DNA from: Pectobacterium polaris
Lineage (GTDB): Bacteria > Pseudomonadota > Gammaproteobacteria > Enterobacterales > Enterobacteriaceae
NCBI RefSeq assembly: GCF_002307355.1
Contig: NZ_CP017481.1
Span: 2,170,001-2,234,000 of the forward strand
DNA: 64,000 nt
Reading direction: 5' to 3'
Part shown: positions 9,356 through 16,872 of the stretch, in pieces
Layout of the letters: each line of letters begins with the position of its first letter
Position numbering within the stretch: the first letter of the stretch is position 1
Notes under the pieces: generated by a model
What the model was told of the DNA's origin: nothing
Seen by the model: only the letters and a program-made list of their open reading frames with translations
Database searches by the model: none
Position numbers and translations under genes: made by a program

Positions 9356-9663
9356 TTAAATCCCCCAAAACATAAGATTAATAGCATCCTTGATCTCATC
9401 CGCACAGTCGCTGAGGTCTGCAATCACTTCGCCAATGACTTCAACAGGAACACTCGACAGCTCAGTCGTCGTCAGCCGATAATTCTCGCCATCGATACGA
9501 AGCTTGGGGGGAGCAACGTTTTATTCACTTTCTCAGACAGGTGATGTGATTCGATAAACGGAATGACCATACGCCGCTTTGGTGTCTGGACAATATCGTT
9601 TTGTATATCGACAAACGTTTTGTAATGGCTGGCTCGTTTGTATTCATAAACAACGAATTACAC
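9356..9663 (-). pseudogene. ccdB: Broken CcdB-like gyrase toxin
   Basis: Two bases after the ccdA-like stop, a GTG (9661-9663) is followed at once by TAA (9658-9660) where CcdB has Gln2. The following frame encodes a CcdB-like stretch ([40 protein letters not shown]). The frame then shifts at a six-C run on the coding strand (plus-strand G run near 9506-9511). The new frame gives [18 protein letters not shown] and [14 protein letters not shown], ending AINLMFWGI, the characteristic CcdB C-terminus that carries the gyrase-poisoning residues. Four or seven C residues would restore the frame. CcdB poisons DNA gyrase subunit A; this copy should be inactive through both lesions. Confidence 0.88.
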
Positions 9664-9665
9664 GA

Positions 9666-9884
9666 TCACCAATTCCTATTTTCATCAGCAAAGGAACCAT
9701 TCTGTGCGATAAATTGGGCGACGTCTTCCATCCTTTCGCGGTTTTCCTTCTTCCACTCCTCAGCCTTGATACGGCGGGCTTCTCTGTCAATGGCATCATT
9801 CACCAGACCAGAAATAGGTACCCCGGTAGCATTGGGAATCTGATTATCGTTTTTGTCCACGGCCATGCTAATGCGGTGTTTCAT
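9666..9884 (-). CDS. ccdA: CcdA-like antitoxin
   Basis: A 72-residue protein the same length as F-plasmid CcdA. The N-terminus (MKHRISMAVDKND) is the ribbon-helix-helix DNA-binding part. VPISGLVNDAIDREARRIKAEEWK and the ending IAQNGSFADENRNW closely match the CcdA toxin-binding tail. AGAGGAG lies just upstream of the start. The gene follows the Xre-type gene by 14 bases and precedes the broken ccdB by 2 bases on the same strand, the standard ccdAB order. CcdA neutralises CcdB and with it represses the operon. With the toxin broken, this antitoxin can be kept only for regulation or protection against other CcdB copies, or is on its way out. Confidence 0.9.
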   Translation of the reverse strand: MKHRISMAVDKNDNQIPNATGVPISGLVNDAIDREARRIKAEEWKKENRERMEDVAQFIAQNGSFADENRNW

Positions 9885-9898
9885 TGCCGTGCTCCTCT

Positions 9899-10147
9899 TT
9901 AACCAAGCGCTTTATATTTTGCAGGGATCTTAGCAATAATGCTGGCGGGGTCTAGAGAAAGTAAACGGGCGATATGGATGAATTCTACGATGTCTAATCT
10001 TCTTTCCCCGTTCTCAACTTTGGCGATAAACGATTGGGGACGATCCAGCGCGAGCGCGAGATTTCCCTGCGTGATCCCTTTGGCAATGCGTGCTTCACGT
10101 AATGCCTTGATAACGATTTGATATTCATCAGAGTAAACAGAAGCCAT
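9899..10147 (-). CDS. Xre-family helix-turn-helix regulator
   Basis: An 82-residue protein that is almost all one HTH_3 domain: IKALREARIAKGITQGNLALAL (about 13-34), the recognition helix in DRPQSFIAKVENGERRLDIVEFIHIARLL, and a short tail. Small proteins of this type repress phage, toxin-antitoxin or island genes. It ends 14 bases before ccdA on the same strand, and its stop overlaps the ccdA Shine-Dalgarno region, so the two are probably co-transcribed. This is an unusual addition to a ccdAB operon. Its target is unknown. Confidence 0.82.
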   Translation of the reverse strand: MASVYSDEYQIVIKALREARIAKGITQGNLALALDRPQSFIAKVENGERRLDIVEFIHIARLLSLDPASIIAKIPAKYKALG

Positions 10148-10162
10148 CGATTCAACCCCATA

Positions 10163-10297
10163 GATAATTTCTTAACAAGACATTAGCCCAAAGGCGAAAG
10201 GTTAATTGCTTGTGCATTGGGAAAGCAGCCGGAGGATATCTGGCCGTCACGCTATCAGAGTATGAGCCCGAATCATGGGGAAGGGGAGGCGGGATAG
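10163..10297 (+). pseudogene. 3' remnant of a Ner/SfsB-like DNA-binding protein gene
   Basis: In one frame the sequence reads NFLTRH, then TAG (10184-10186), then PKGERLIACALG and KQPEDIWPSRYQ, ending at TAG 10295-10297. The pattern RxWPKGERxIAxALG followed by PExIWPSRY is the C-terminal hallmark of Ner/Nlp proteins, the Mu-phage Ner family. The in-frame TAG sits where these proteins have Trp, a TGG to TAG change. The 5' half of the gene is missing; upstream sequence is the start of the minus-strand Xre gene. This marks a lost phage or plasmid element beside tRNA-Phe. Confidence 0.75.
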
Positions 10298-10340
10298 CAC
10301 GCTCGTAGAGAACCGAACCCAGTTCAGAACCCTATACCCC

Positions 10341-10371
10341 AAAAGCAAAAAACCAGCCGTTAGGCTGGTTT
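10341..10371 (-). terminator. Rho-independent terminator beyond the second att-like repeat
   Basis: A 9-bp perfect stem AAACCAGCC (10350-10358) / GGCTGGTTT (10363-10371) with loop GTTA is followed on the minus strand by a T-rich run (plus-strand A run 10341-10352). It lies just downstream of the duplicated tRNA-Phe 3' end. It may stop transcription leaving the tRNA locus. Confidence 0.7.
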
Positions 10372-10376
10372 CTTTA

Positions 10377-10399
10377 AATTAGTGGTGCCCGGACTCGGA
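10377..10399. repeat. Direct repeat copy 1: duplicated tRNA-Phe 3' end (att-like)
   Basis: Twenty-three bases identical to 10540-10562, which cover the last 17 bases of tRNA-Phe plus flanking AATTAG. The copies are 163 bp apart in the same orientation. A duplicated tRNA 3' end is the footprint left by a tyrosine-recombinase element at a tRNA attachment site. Confidence 0.8.
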
Positions 10400-10496
10400 C
10401 AAACGCCGGAGGCGTTGAACAGCGCGCTTGTCGCGCTGGCCCTGAAAGGGTGAGCCGCTTGCGGCGAATAATCGAACGGAGTTCGATGGAGAGTCC
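10391..10496. repeat. Multi-hairpin insert between the att-like repeats
   Basis: Five short hairpins in a row: AACGCC/GGCGTT (10402-10416), CAGCGCG/CGCGCTG (10420-10438), CCCT/AGGG (10440-10450), GCCGC/GCGGC (10454-10465) and ATCGAAC/GTTCGAT (10471-10487). They are enclosed by GGACTC (10391-10396) / GAGTCC (10491-10496), so the whole block can fold as a closed multi-branch structure in RNA or single-stranded DNA. It resembles hairpin-rich dispersed repeats I associate with soft-rot bacteria genomes. No ORF here is credible. Confidence 0.6.
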
Positions 10497-10508
10497 ATAC
10501 GCCACAAA

Positions 10509-10536
10509 CGAAAAACCCCCGCCAAAGGCGAGGGTT
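10509..10536 (-). terminator. Terminator of tRNA-Phe
   Basis: Just downstream of the tRNA on its strand: stem ACCCCCGCC (10515-10523) / GGCGAGGGT (10527-10535), loop AAA, one mismatch, followed on the minus strand by a run of T (plus-strand A run 10511-10515). Confidence 0.8.
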
Positions 10537-10539
10537 AAG

Positions 10540-10562
10540 AATTAGTGGTGCCCGGACTCGGA
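10540..10562. repeat. Direct repeat copy 2: tRNA-Phe 3' end
   Basis: The original copy of the 23-base repeat also found at 10377-10399; it includes the CCA end and T-arm side of tRNA-Phe. Together the pair bounds a 163-bp insert. Confidence 0.8.
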
Positions 10563-10621
10563 ATCGAACCAAGGACACGAGGATTTTCAATCCTCTGCTC
10601 TACCGACTGAGCTATCCGGGC
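10546..10621 (-). tRNA. pheV: tRNA-Phe (anticodon GAA)
   Basis: A 76-base tRNA on the minus strand with encoded CCA. The acceptor stem GCCCGGA pairs with TCCGGGC, the D-arm contains AGCTCAGTCGGTAGAGC, the anticodon arm is GAGGATTGAAAATCCTC with anticodon GAA, and the T-loop reads GGTTCGATTCC. It lies next to speC, as pheV does in E. coli, where it is a known island insertion site. Here its 3' end is duplicated 163 bp downstream and a decayed accessory region follows. The symbol is by neighbourhood analogy. Confidence 0.95.
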
Positions 10622-10639
10622 AACGGGGCGCATTAAACC

Positions 10640-11296
10640 GTATTGGCCGCGTGGCGTCAACGGGTTTCTGTCACAAAGCGGAGCGCCTGCGCTATTTTCA
10701 GGCAATTGTATTATTTGCTAGCCAGTTTCTGGCGATCCTTTCAGCACGCTTAGCGTGATAACGTTTCTTCCTGATTCGTGCGGCATGTTTCGTTGCACTT
10801 TTTACCGTGTTGAGTGCGGGCTGGATTGTTGAATTTGATGAAGAATAATGCCACTATTGCGCGGTTTTTAACGTCTCGTTCACCTGAACGCCCCTTTAAG
10901 CGTAGTTAGCGTTAGCTAAAGAGGATCGCCGATATGTCAGATTCATTGCTCATGGTGCTGCACGCTCGCGCCAGTTCGTTGATGACGTCGCTGCGCGTTT
11001 CTTCTTCTCACCACTGCGCGGTTTACTTTTCTCCCCGTCGATTATCCTCCTTCACCATGCGGTGAGGCGTTCGTTCGCTCGCTGTTAGGCATGAGTAAAA
11101 ATAGAGTACGCCTCTGCTTTTACTGATGTCTATCGGATGGTGCTGGCTCCAGTTTTTCCATTCTTAGCCTACAGTTTACCTGTAGGGATCATACGCTTGT
11201 CGTTATTGATTGGCATTGTGATTGGTCGGGATTGTTATCCCTGAACGGTGTCTTCCAGGCACGTACACTTACCTTTAACCGTTTGGGTTTGGTTAC
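10640..11296. promoter_or_regulatory. Long speC leader region
   Basis: About 650 bases without a protein gene other than the small ORF at 10934-11065. It holds two clear hairpins after that ORF: AGTAAAA/TTTTACT with an inner GAG/CTC pairing (11094-11124), and CCTACAG/CTGTAGG (11168-11186). A small upstream ORF followed by alternative hairpins is the layout of attenuation or leader-peptide control, which is known for ornithine decarboxylase genes in other enterics. No promoter could be assigned with confidence. Confidence 0.5.
10934..11065 (+). CDS. Candidate 43-residue leader peptide upstream of speC
   Basis: ATG 10934 has a good Shine-Dalgarno (AAAGAGGAT about 8 bases upstream). The frame encodes 43 residues, opening MSDSLLMVLHARASSLMTSL, with a basic, aromatic end (YFSPRR then LSSFTMR), and stops at TGA 11063-11065. 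It lies 231 bases before speC and ahead of two hairpins. SpeFL, the ornithine-sensing arrest peptide of speF, sits in a similar place but has a different sequence (its HRNSFDFHFFNAR end is absent). A sensor role for this peptide is therefore inference. It could also be an untranslated chance ORF. Confidence 0.45.
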   Translation: MSDSLLMVLHARASSLMTSLRVSSSHHCAVYFSPRRLSSFTMR

Positions 11297-13450
11297 ATGA
11301 AACAGTTAAAAATTGCGGCGAATGCAGCGGTTGCCACCCGTTTAATCACAACGCGCGAGATTGTCGCGTTGAGTCAGACCGACTTCACTGATGTGGCGGC
11401 GGTCGTGGTTTCTATTGAAGAAGCCCGTAGCGGTATTCTGTCGATATTGCAGCACACCGGTTTTAGTATTCCGGCGTTTGTCGAAGAGCCTGATGAAGAT
11501 AAAGAGTTAGATGTGCTGCCTGCGGGCAGTGAATGGCTGATTCTCGATGACGAAGGCGAGCACGCGAACGTGCTGGAGCGTGCGGCGAAAGCCTATCAGG
11601 ATGCGATATTGCCGCCGTTTTTCGATACGCTGACCAAGTACGTTAACATGAAAAACACGACGTTTGCCTGTCCGGGGCATCAGGGCGGTCAGTTCTTCCG
11701 TAAGCATCCGGCGGGGCGTCAGTTTTTTGAGTTTTACGGTGAGAACGTTTTTCGCTCGGACATCTGTAACGCGGACGTCAAACTGGGCGATTTGCTGATC
11801 CATGAAGGGGCAGCGAAGAAGGCGCAGAAGCACGCTGCACGCGTGTTTAACGCCGATAAAACCTATTTCGTGTTGAACGGCACCTCCTCCGCGAACAAAG
11901 TGGTGACGAACGCGCTGCTGGCGCGTGGCGATCTGGTGCTGTTTGACCGCAACAACCATAAATCTAACCATCACGGTGCGCTGATTCAGGCGGGTGCGAC
12001 GCCAGTTTATCTGGAAACCGTGCGCAATCCGTTCGGCTTTATTGGCGGCGTGGATGCACACTGTTTTGATGAAGCCTATCTGCGCAAGCTGATTGCGGAA
12101 GTTGCACCGGAACGTGCCAACGAGCCGCGCCCGTTCCGTCTGGCCGTCATCCAGCTCGGCACCTATGATGGCACGATTTATAACGCGCGTCAGGTGGTCG
12201 ATAGCATCGGGCATCTGTGCGACTACATTCTGTTTGACTCTGCCTGGGTCGGTTACGAGCAGTTTATCCCGATGATGGAGCAGTGCTCGCCGCTGTTGCT
12301 GGATCTGAATGAAAACGATCCGGGGATTTTCGTGACTCAGTCGGTACATAAGCAGCAGGCCGGCTTCTCCCAGACCTCGCAGATCCACAAGAAAGATACG
12401 CACATCAAAGGCCAGCGCCGTTTCTGCAACCATAAGCAGCTGAATAACGCCTTTATGCTGCACGCTTCGACCAGCCCGTTTTATCCGCTGTTCGCCGCGC
12501 TAGACGTCAATGCCAAAATGCACGAAGGGGCAAGCGGGCGTCGTATGTGGATGGACTGCGTGAAGCTGGGTATTGAAGCGCGTAAGCAACTGCTGACACG
12601 TTGTTCGCTTATCAAACCGTTCGTACCCGTGACGGTGGGCGGCGCGCTGTGGCAGGATCACGATACGGAGACGATCGCGCAGGACGTGCGCTTCTTCAAC
12701 TTTGAGCCGGGCGAGAAATGGCATGCGTTTGAAGGGTATGCTGAGGATCAATATTTTATCGATCCTTGCAAATTACTGCTTACGACGCCGGGTATTGATG
12801 CGACTAGCGGTGATTATACCGAATTTGGTATTCCTGCGACGATCCTTGCCAACTACCTGCGCGAGCACGGCATCATTCCTGAAAAATGCGACATGAACTC
12901 AATCCTGTTCCTGCTAACGCCAGCGGAAGACGCTGCCAAAATGCAGGAACTGGTGAATGCGCTGGTGCATTTCGAAACGCTGATCGCCCGCGATGCGCCG
13001 CTGAGTGAAGTGCTGCCTAGCCTGTACCAGAAATACAAAGAGCGTTATCGCGGCTACCGACTGCGTCGGCTGTGTCAGGAAATGCATGATTTTTACGCGC
13101 AGCACAACGTGAAAGATCTGCAAAAAGCGATGTTCCGCAAAACCGAGTTTCCGTCCGTGGTGATGTTGCCACAGGATGCTAACAGGGAATTTGTGCGCGG
13201 GAATATCGAGCTGATTCCTATCGACGAGGCGGAAGGGCGTATCGCGGCGGAAGGGGCATTGCCGTATCCGCCGGGCGTACTGTGTGTCGTGCCGGGTGAA
13301 ACCTGGGGCGGGGCGGTACAGCGCTATTTTCTGGCGTTGGAAGCAGGTATTAACCTGCTGCCGGGCTTCTCTCCGGAATTGCAGGGCGTTTACAGCGTCG
13401 CGGAAGAAGATGGCAGCAAGCGTCTGTACGGTTACGTGGTAGAACAGTAA
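11297..13450 (+). CDS. speC: Ornithine decarboxylase, biosynthetic type
   Basis: A 717-residue PLP enzyme that decarboxylates ornithine to putrescine in the cytoplasm, the first step of polyamine synthesis. It matches E. coli SpeC (about 711 residues) along its length. Residues 1-110 form the wing domain, followed by FACPGHQGGQFFRKHPAGRQF, the PLP site VTQSVHKQQAGFSQTSQIHKK with Lys352 as the Schiff-base lysine, and the C-terminal ALPYPPGVLCVVPGE-type motif of fold-I group III decarboxylases. The start is ATG 11297. It follows a long leader with a small ORF, suggesting post-transcriptional control, and ends in a strong terminator. Confidence 0.97.
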   Translation: MKQLKIAANAAVATRLITTREIVALSQTDFTDVAAVVVSIEEARSGILSILQHTGFSIPAFVEEPDEDKELDVLPAGSEWLILDDEGEHANVLERAAKAYQDAILPPFFDTLTKYVNMKNTTFACPGHQGGQFFRKHPAGRQFFEFYGENVFRSDICNADVKLGDLLIHEGAAKKAQKHAARVFNADKTYFVLNGTSSANKVVTNALLARGDLVLFDRNNHKSNHHGALIQAGATPVYLETVRNPFGFIGGVDAHCFDEAYLRKLIAEVAPERANEPRPFRLAVIQLGTYDGTIYNARQVVDSIGHLCDYILFDSAWVGYEQFIPMMEQCSPLLLDLNENDPGIFVTQSVHKQQAGFSQTSQIHKKDTHIKGQRRFCNHKQLNNAFMLHASTSPFYPLFAALDVNAKMHEGASGRRMWMDCVKLGIEARKQLLTRCSLIKPFVPVTVGGALWQDHDTETIAQDVRFFNFEPGEKWHAFEGYAEDQYFIDPCKLLLTTPGIDATSGDYTEFGIPATILANYLREHGIIPEKCDMNSILFLLTPAEDAAKMQELVNALVHFETLIARDAPLSEVLPSLYQKYKERYRGYRLRRLCQEMHDFYAQHNVKDLQKAMFRKTEFPSVVMLPQDANREFVRGNIELIPIDEAEGRIAAEGALPYPPGVLCVVPGETWGGAVQRYFLALEAGINLLPGFSPELQGVYSVAEEDGSKRLYGYVVEQ

Positions 13451-13474
13451 TTACCTTTCTCTTCAGCTCATGAA

Positions 13475-13505
13475 ACTCAGGCTCGGAAACGAGCCTGAGT
13501 TTTTT
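13475..13505 (+). terminator. Terminator of speC, facing ansP
   Basis: An 11-bp perfect stem ACTCAGGCTCG (13475-13485) / CGAGCCTGAGT (13490-13500) with GAAA loop, followed by six T (13500-13505). It lies between two converging genes and could work weakly in the other direction too. Confidence 0.93.
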
Positions 13506-13510
13506 CTGTC

Positions 13511-14962
13511 TTAACGCAGGCTGGATTCCTGCTGGTTGGCGAGCTTCACCGCTTCTCGCTGCTTTTTCAGCCCGCGCCAGCCGATAATCAGCATGATCGC
13601 CAGTACCGGAATGGTTGCAACCGTCCAGGTGCCGTTCGGGTAATCAAACGCCATCAATCCCAATACGCTCACCAGAAAAGCCAGCGTCAGCCATGATGTC
13701 ACGGGCGCACCGGGCATTTTGAACGCCACCGGTTTGGCTTTCCCCTTACGAATCGCTTTACGTAACTGCATCTGGCACAGAATGATGAACGCCCAGGAGC
13801 AGATAATGCCGAGCGAGGCGATATTCAGGACGATCTCGAACACCTGCGACGGCACCACGTAGTTCAGCACCACACCGAGAATGTGGATGGCGACCGTGAC
13901 CAGAATACCGGTATAGGGCACGGACTGGTTGCTCATTTTCGACAGGAAAGCGGGAGCCGAACCACCCAGCGACAGCGAGCGCAGGATGCGGCCCGTCGAG
14001 TACAGACCGGAGTTCAGGCTCGACAGCGCAGCGGACAGCACCACGATATTCATGATCGTCCCGATATAGGGAACGCCCAGCTTGCTGAAGAAAGTCACGA
14101 ACGGGCTTTGTCCGGCCTGATAGGCGTTCCACGGCAGCAGGCAGACCAACAGCGCGACAGAACCGACGTAGAACAGGCCTATACGCCAGATGACGCTGTT
14201 GACTGCTTTTGGCAGCACCTGCTCTGGGTTTTTACATTCGCCTGCGGTTGTCCCGATGATCTCGATACCAGCAAAGGCAAATATCACCCCTTGAACCAGC
14301 ACCAGCGCGGGCAGAATGCCGTGTGGGAACAGGCCGCCGTTATCGGTAATCAGGTGCAGGCCGGGCGTGTTGCCATCCAGCGGGCTGCCCGTGCCGAGAT
14401 AGACCGTGCCGACCACCAGAAAAATGGCGATAGCCGCGACCTTTACCAGCGCAAACCAGAACTCCATTTCGGCAAACCACTTCACACCAATCAGGTTCAT
14501 CAGTGTGACGATGGACAGCGCACCCAGCGCGAACAGCCACTGTGGGACATCGGCAAACGTGCCCCAGTAGTGCATGTAGAGTGCGACGGCGGTGATATCG
14601 ACAATCCCGGTCATCGCCCAGTTGAGAAAGTACATCCAGCCTGCCACGTAGGAGGCCTTTTCACCCAGAAACTCACGCGAGTATGACACGAAGCTACCGC
14701 TGGTGGGGCGATGCACGATCAGTTCGCCCAGCGCGCGCAGGATGAAAAAAGAGAAGATGCCGCAAACCAGATAGACCAACGCCAGCGCTGGCCCCGCCAT
14801 TTGTAGACGGGCTCCCGCGCCAAGAAACAGCCCGGTGCCGATGGAACCGCCAATTGCGATCATCTGCACATGGCGATTGCCGAGACTTTGGTGATAACCC
14901 TTTTCGTGGAGACGTTGCTCGGCGGCATGACGCTCGCCATGAGGGGAGGAATGTTCTGTCAT
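13511..14962 (-). CDS. ansP: L-asparagine permease (APC family)
   Basis: A 483-residue inner-membrane amino acid:proton symporter with about 12 membrane helices. It opens with the conserved IAIGGSIGTGLFLGAG (substrate-binding unwound helix 1) preceded by GNRHVQM, and has FLGEKASYVAGWMYFLNWAMTG and FAFAGIEIIGTTAGE later. The overall match is closest to E. coli AnsP among APC permeases. ATG 14962 is preferred; an in-frame GTG at 14989 lacks a good Shine-Dalgarno. It is a single gene converging on speC. Specificity for asparagine is by similarity; a related permease such as a GABA or proline transporter cannot be fully excluded. Confidence 0.88.
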   Translation of the reverse strand: MTEHSSPHGERHAAEQRLHEKGYHQSLGNRHVQMIAIGGSIGTGLFLGAGARLQMAGPALALVYLVCGIFSFFILRALGELIVHRPTSGSFVSYSREFLGEKASYVAGWMYFLNWAMTGIVDITAVALYMHYWGTFADVPQWLFALGALSIVTLMNLIGVKWFAEMEFWFALVKVAAIAIFLVVGTVYLGTGSPLDGNTPGLHLITDNGGLFPHGILPALVLVQGVIFAFAGIEIIGTTAGECKNPEQVLPKAVNSVIWRIGLFYVGSVALLVCLLPWNAYQAGQSPFVTFFSKLGVPYIGTIMNIVVLSAALSSLNSGLYSTGRILRSLSLGGSAPAFLSKMSNQSVPYTGILVTVAIHILGVVLNYVVPSQVFEIVLNIASLGIICSWAFIILCQMQLRKAIRKGKAKPVAFKMPGAPVTSWLTLAFLVSVLGLMAFDYPNGTWTVATIPVLAIMLIIGWRGLKKQREAVKLANQQESSLR

Positions 14963-14999
14963 TGGTGTCCGTGCTTTCCTGTCTGTCACGCATCTCGTG

Positions 15000-15273
15000 G
15001 CGACGCGTTCTCTATTATTATTTAAAATTCAAATGATTACGTTTTTGTCTGCGACGTTTTTTATAGTGCGTTGAGCGCTCTAAGCCGCATGGCAGAAAAC
15101 AACGGCAGCGATGCTACCTTTTCCTGTGTTCTGTGGCAAAAAATGGATAGAAGGAAAGTGTGTCAGAGCATGATGGTGTGGGGGGACGCGAGGTACGTTA
15201 GGCGGGGAACACACTTCACCGCCCCGGTTATGTGATAAATACCGGAGCGGGATGAAGCGCAAAATATGATGGG
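15000..15273. other. Intergenic, ansP upstream region and SDR 3' side
   Basis: About 270 bases between the start of ansP and the stop of the SDR gene, both on the minus strand. It holds an AT-rich patch near 15015-15060 that may be part of the ansP promoter. No repeat, RNA gene or good terminator was seen. Confidence 0.4.
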
Positions 15274-16017
15274 TTACACGCCGATATCTGCGCGCGTCGG
15301 CCCCTGAAAATGGATGGCGTTGATATGGCAACTGCGCGGCTGGATGAGCACGAAACGCATGGTTTCCCATATCGAGCGGGCATTCAGCAGATGCTCGCCC
15401 ATTTTTTCCCCGCTCGCGGGGCTGTGATCAAAGCCGGTGACCTCAAAATCTGGCGGATAAAACCCCGTCACGCGAATGTTTTCCTGCGCGACATGATGCG
15501 CCAGATTCTGGCTAAAGCCGCTCATGCCGTGCTTGGCGGCGAAGAACGCGGGGTGGGCGATAGAGTCGTGGAACTGCGGCACGCCGCAGACGGAAACCAT
15601 CGCCAGAATATCGGCACCCTGTGAATGGCGTAAACTCGGCAATAGCGCTTTGGTGAGTAGGATTGAACCGGTCAGGCCAGAGTTGATGGTGCTGACGATA
15701 TCCGCATCGGTGTCTTCCTCCCCCAATGCACCTTCCAGCCATTGCGCGGCGCTGAGCACCAGAATATCGACGGGCGTGCTGTCTTCCAGCAGCTGTGCGG
15801 AAAAATTGCTGACCGAATCAGGATTAGCAATATCGCACTGATACGCACGCGCCGTGCCGCCTTCCTGATGAATGATGTCGACGCTGGCCTGTGCATCGGC
15901 CAGTTTACGGGCGCAAAGATCGACCTTCACCCCTTCGCGAGCCAGCCAGACGGATACCGCTTGTCCAAAATCGCGACCACCGCCGGTGACAATCGCGCGT
16001 TTACCTTTCAGCATCAT
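15274..16017 (-). CDS. Short-chain dehydrogenase/reductase-like protein lacking the catalytic Tyr
   Basis: A 247-residue Rossmann-fold protein. ATG 16017 (in ATGATG) is chosen because AAGGGAA precedes it; the frame is open upstream but overlaps the TetR gene. The cofactor motif is TGGGRDFG (11-18), with NADPH-type basic residues in CARK and CDIAN near 61-65. The usual NNAG is SAAQ (89-92). In the active site Ser142 and Lys162 are present, but the YxxxK tyrosine is Phe158 (FFAAKHGM). Normal SDR hydride-transfer chemistry may therefore be lost or altered. It follows the TetR gene in one operon, so it is probably controlled by it. The substrate is unknown. Confidence 0.85.
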   Translation of the reverse strand: MMLKGKRAIVTGGGRDFGQAVSVWLAREGVKVDLCARKLADAQASVDIIHQEGGTARAYQCDIANPDSVSNFSAQLLEDSTPVDILVLSAAQWLEGALGEEDTDADIVSTINSGLTGSILLTKALLPSLRHSQGADILAMVSVCGVPQFHDSIAHPAFFAAKHGMSGFSQNLAHHVAQENIRVTGFYPPDFEVTGFDHSPASGEKMGEHLLNARSIWETMRFVLIQPRSCHINAIHFQGPTRADIGV

Positions 16018-16093
16018 ATGTTCCCTTGGCAACGTGTGTGCTTCCGTTGCTGCGTACCCGGCGACAGAGCGGAACGCAGCATGAATGTGTTCG

Positions 16094-16723
16094 TTAGGTT
16101 TTCTGTGAAGCGGCCTGTGCGGCATCTTCTTCCGCCTGCCGTAAAATGGCTTTGGCGACCCACTGCGTGACATCCTGAATGCCGTCTTCTTCCAAATGCC
16201 AGATATCTTTCAGCACCAGGAAAACCTCCGAACCATAAATAAGCGATAAGGCATAAATCACCCGCTGTTGTGCTTCCGGCGTGATTTTTCCTTCCAGCGG
16301 TTCGGTGGCAATTTTGAGCAGGCGTTTACGATTGCCGCGCGTCAGCGTATCCGTATGTAGGCGATTGGAACGGCGATCGGCCCATTGTTGCAGTGAAAGA
16401 TGTAACGCTGCACGCAGCGCACCTTCATGCTCCAGCATTCTTGGGTAAGCAAAGTGCAGCAGTTCAGAAACGCGTTCACTGGCGTCCGGCTGTGTCGGGT
16501 GCCACGCCAGAATCGGGCCAAGGCTTTCGCCGACAACGGCGGAAACTAACGCACTTTGCGTTGGAAAATAGCGGTAGGCCGTTGCGCGTGAAAGCTGAGC
16601 CGCAGCGGCAACATCGGTAATGGAAGGGAATATGCCTTGATCGAACATATTCATGGCAGTATCAATTAGTAAACGACGGGTTTTAGCCCGTGTTGATGTC
16701 AGTTTTTCATCCCGTTCAATCAC
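16094..16723 (-). CDS. TetR-family transcriptional regulator
   Basis: A 209-residue repressor-type protein. Residues 11-60 form the HTH: TRAKTRRLLIDTAMNMFDQG, then ITDVAAAAQLSRATAYRYFPTQ, a standard TetR recognition helix. The rest is the helical ligand-binding and dimerisation domain. It is transcribed away from the UPF0261/PEP-hydrolase-like pair and lies upstream of the SDR gene (77-base gap, same strand). The 288-base divergent region contains an inverted repeat that could be its operator. It likely controls both transcription units in response to an unknown small molecule. Confidence 0.9.
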   Translation of the reverse strand: MIERDEKLTSTRAKTRRLLIDTAMNMFDQGIFPSITDVAAAAQLSRATAYRYFPTQSALVSAVVGESLGPILAWHPTQPDASERVSELLHFAYPRMLEHEGALRAALHLSLQQWADRRSNRLHTDTLTRGNRKRLLKIATEPLEGKITPEAQQRVIYALSLIYGSEVFLVLKDIWHLEEDGIQDVTQWVAKAILRQAEEDAAQAASQKT

Positions 16724-16856
16724 ATAGACCTCATTGAATTTTCGGGCCGGACGCTATCGGGCAGCACGGCGTTGTCGCCTGAACTATAGCAAATTGAGTG
16801 ATTCTTGTGCCACGTCAAGCTTTCTTACTGTTAATGTAATGCCATACATAACATTT

Positions 16857-16872
16857 TGAGACTTTTGTCTCA
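16857..16872. promoter_or_regulatory. Candidate TetR operator
   Basis: A perfect inverted repeat TGAGAC-TTTT-GTCTCA lies in the divergent promoter region. A further GTCTCA half-site occurs near 16910. The symmetry and place suit a TetR dimer, but no binding data are available. Confidence 0.5.

Noticed and set aside
10360..10590. 76-codon open frame across tRNA-Phe and the hairpin block
   Set aside because: Overlaps a tRNA and structured DNA; coding is not credible.
10934..11065. The speC leader ORF as SpeFL itself
   Set aside because: The ornithine-binding C-terminal sequence of SpeFL is absent, so only a positional analogy is claimed.
11507..12463. 318-codon open frame antisense to speC
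   Set aside because: Composition is the mirror of a conserved gene, no ribosome-binding site and no known relative; long antisense frames are common under GC-rich codons.
13883..14686. 267-codon open frame antisense to ansP
   Set aside because: Low-complexity polar sequence opposite a hydrophobic membrane gene, the usual artefact.
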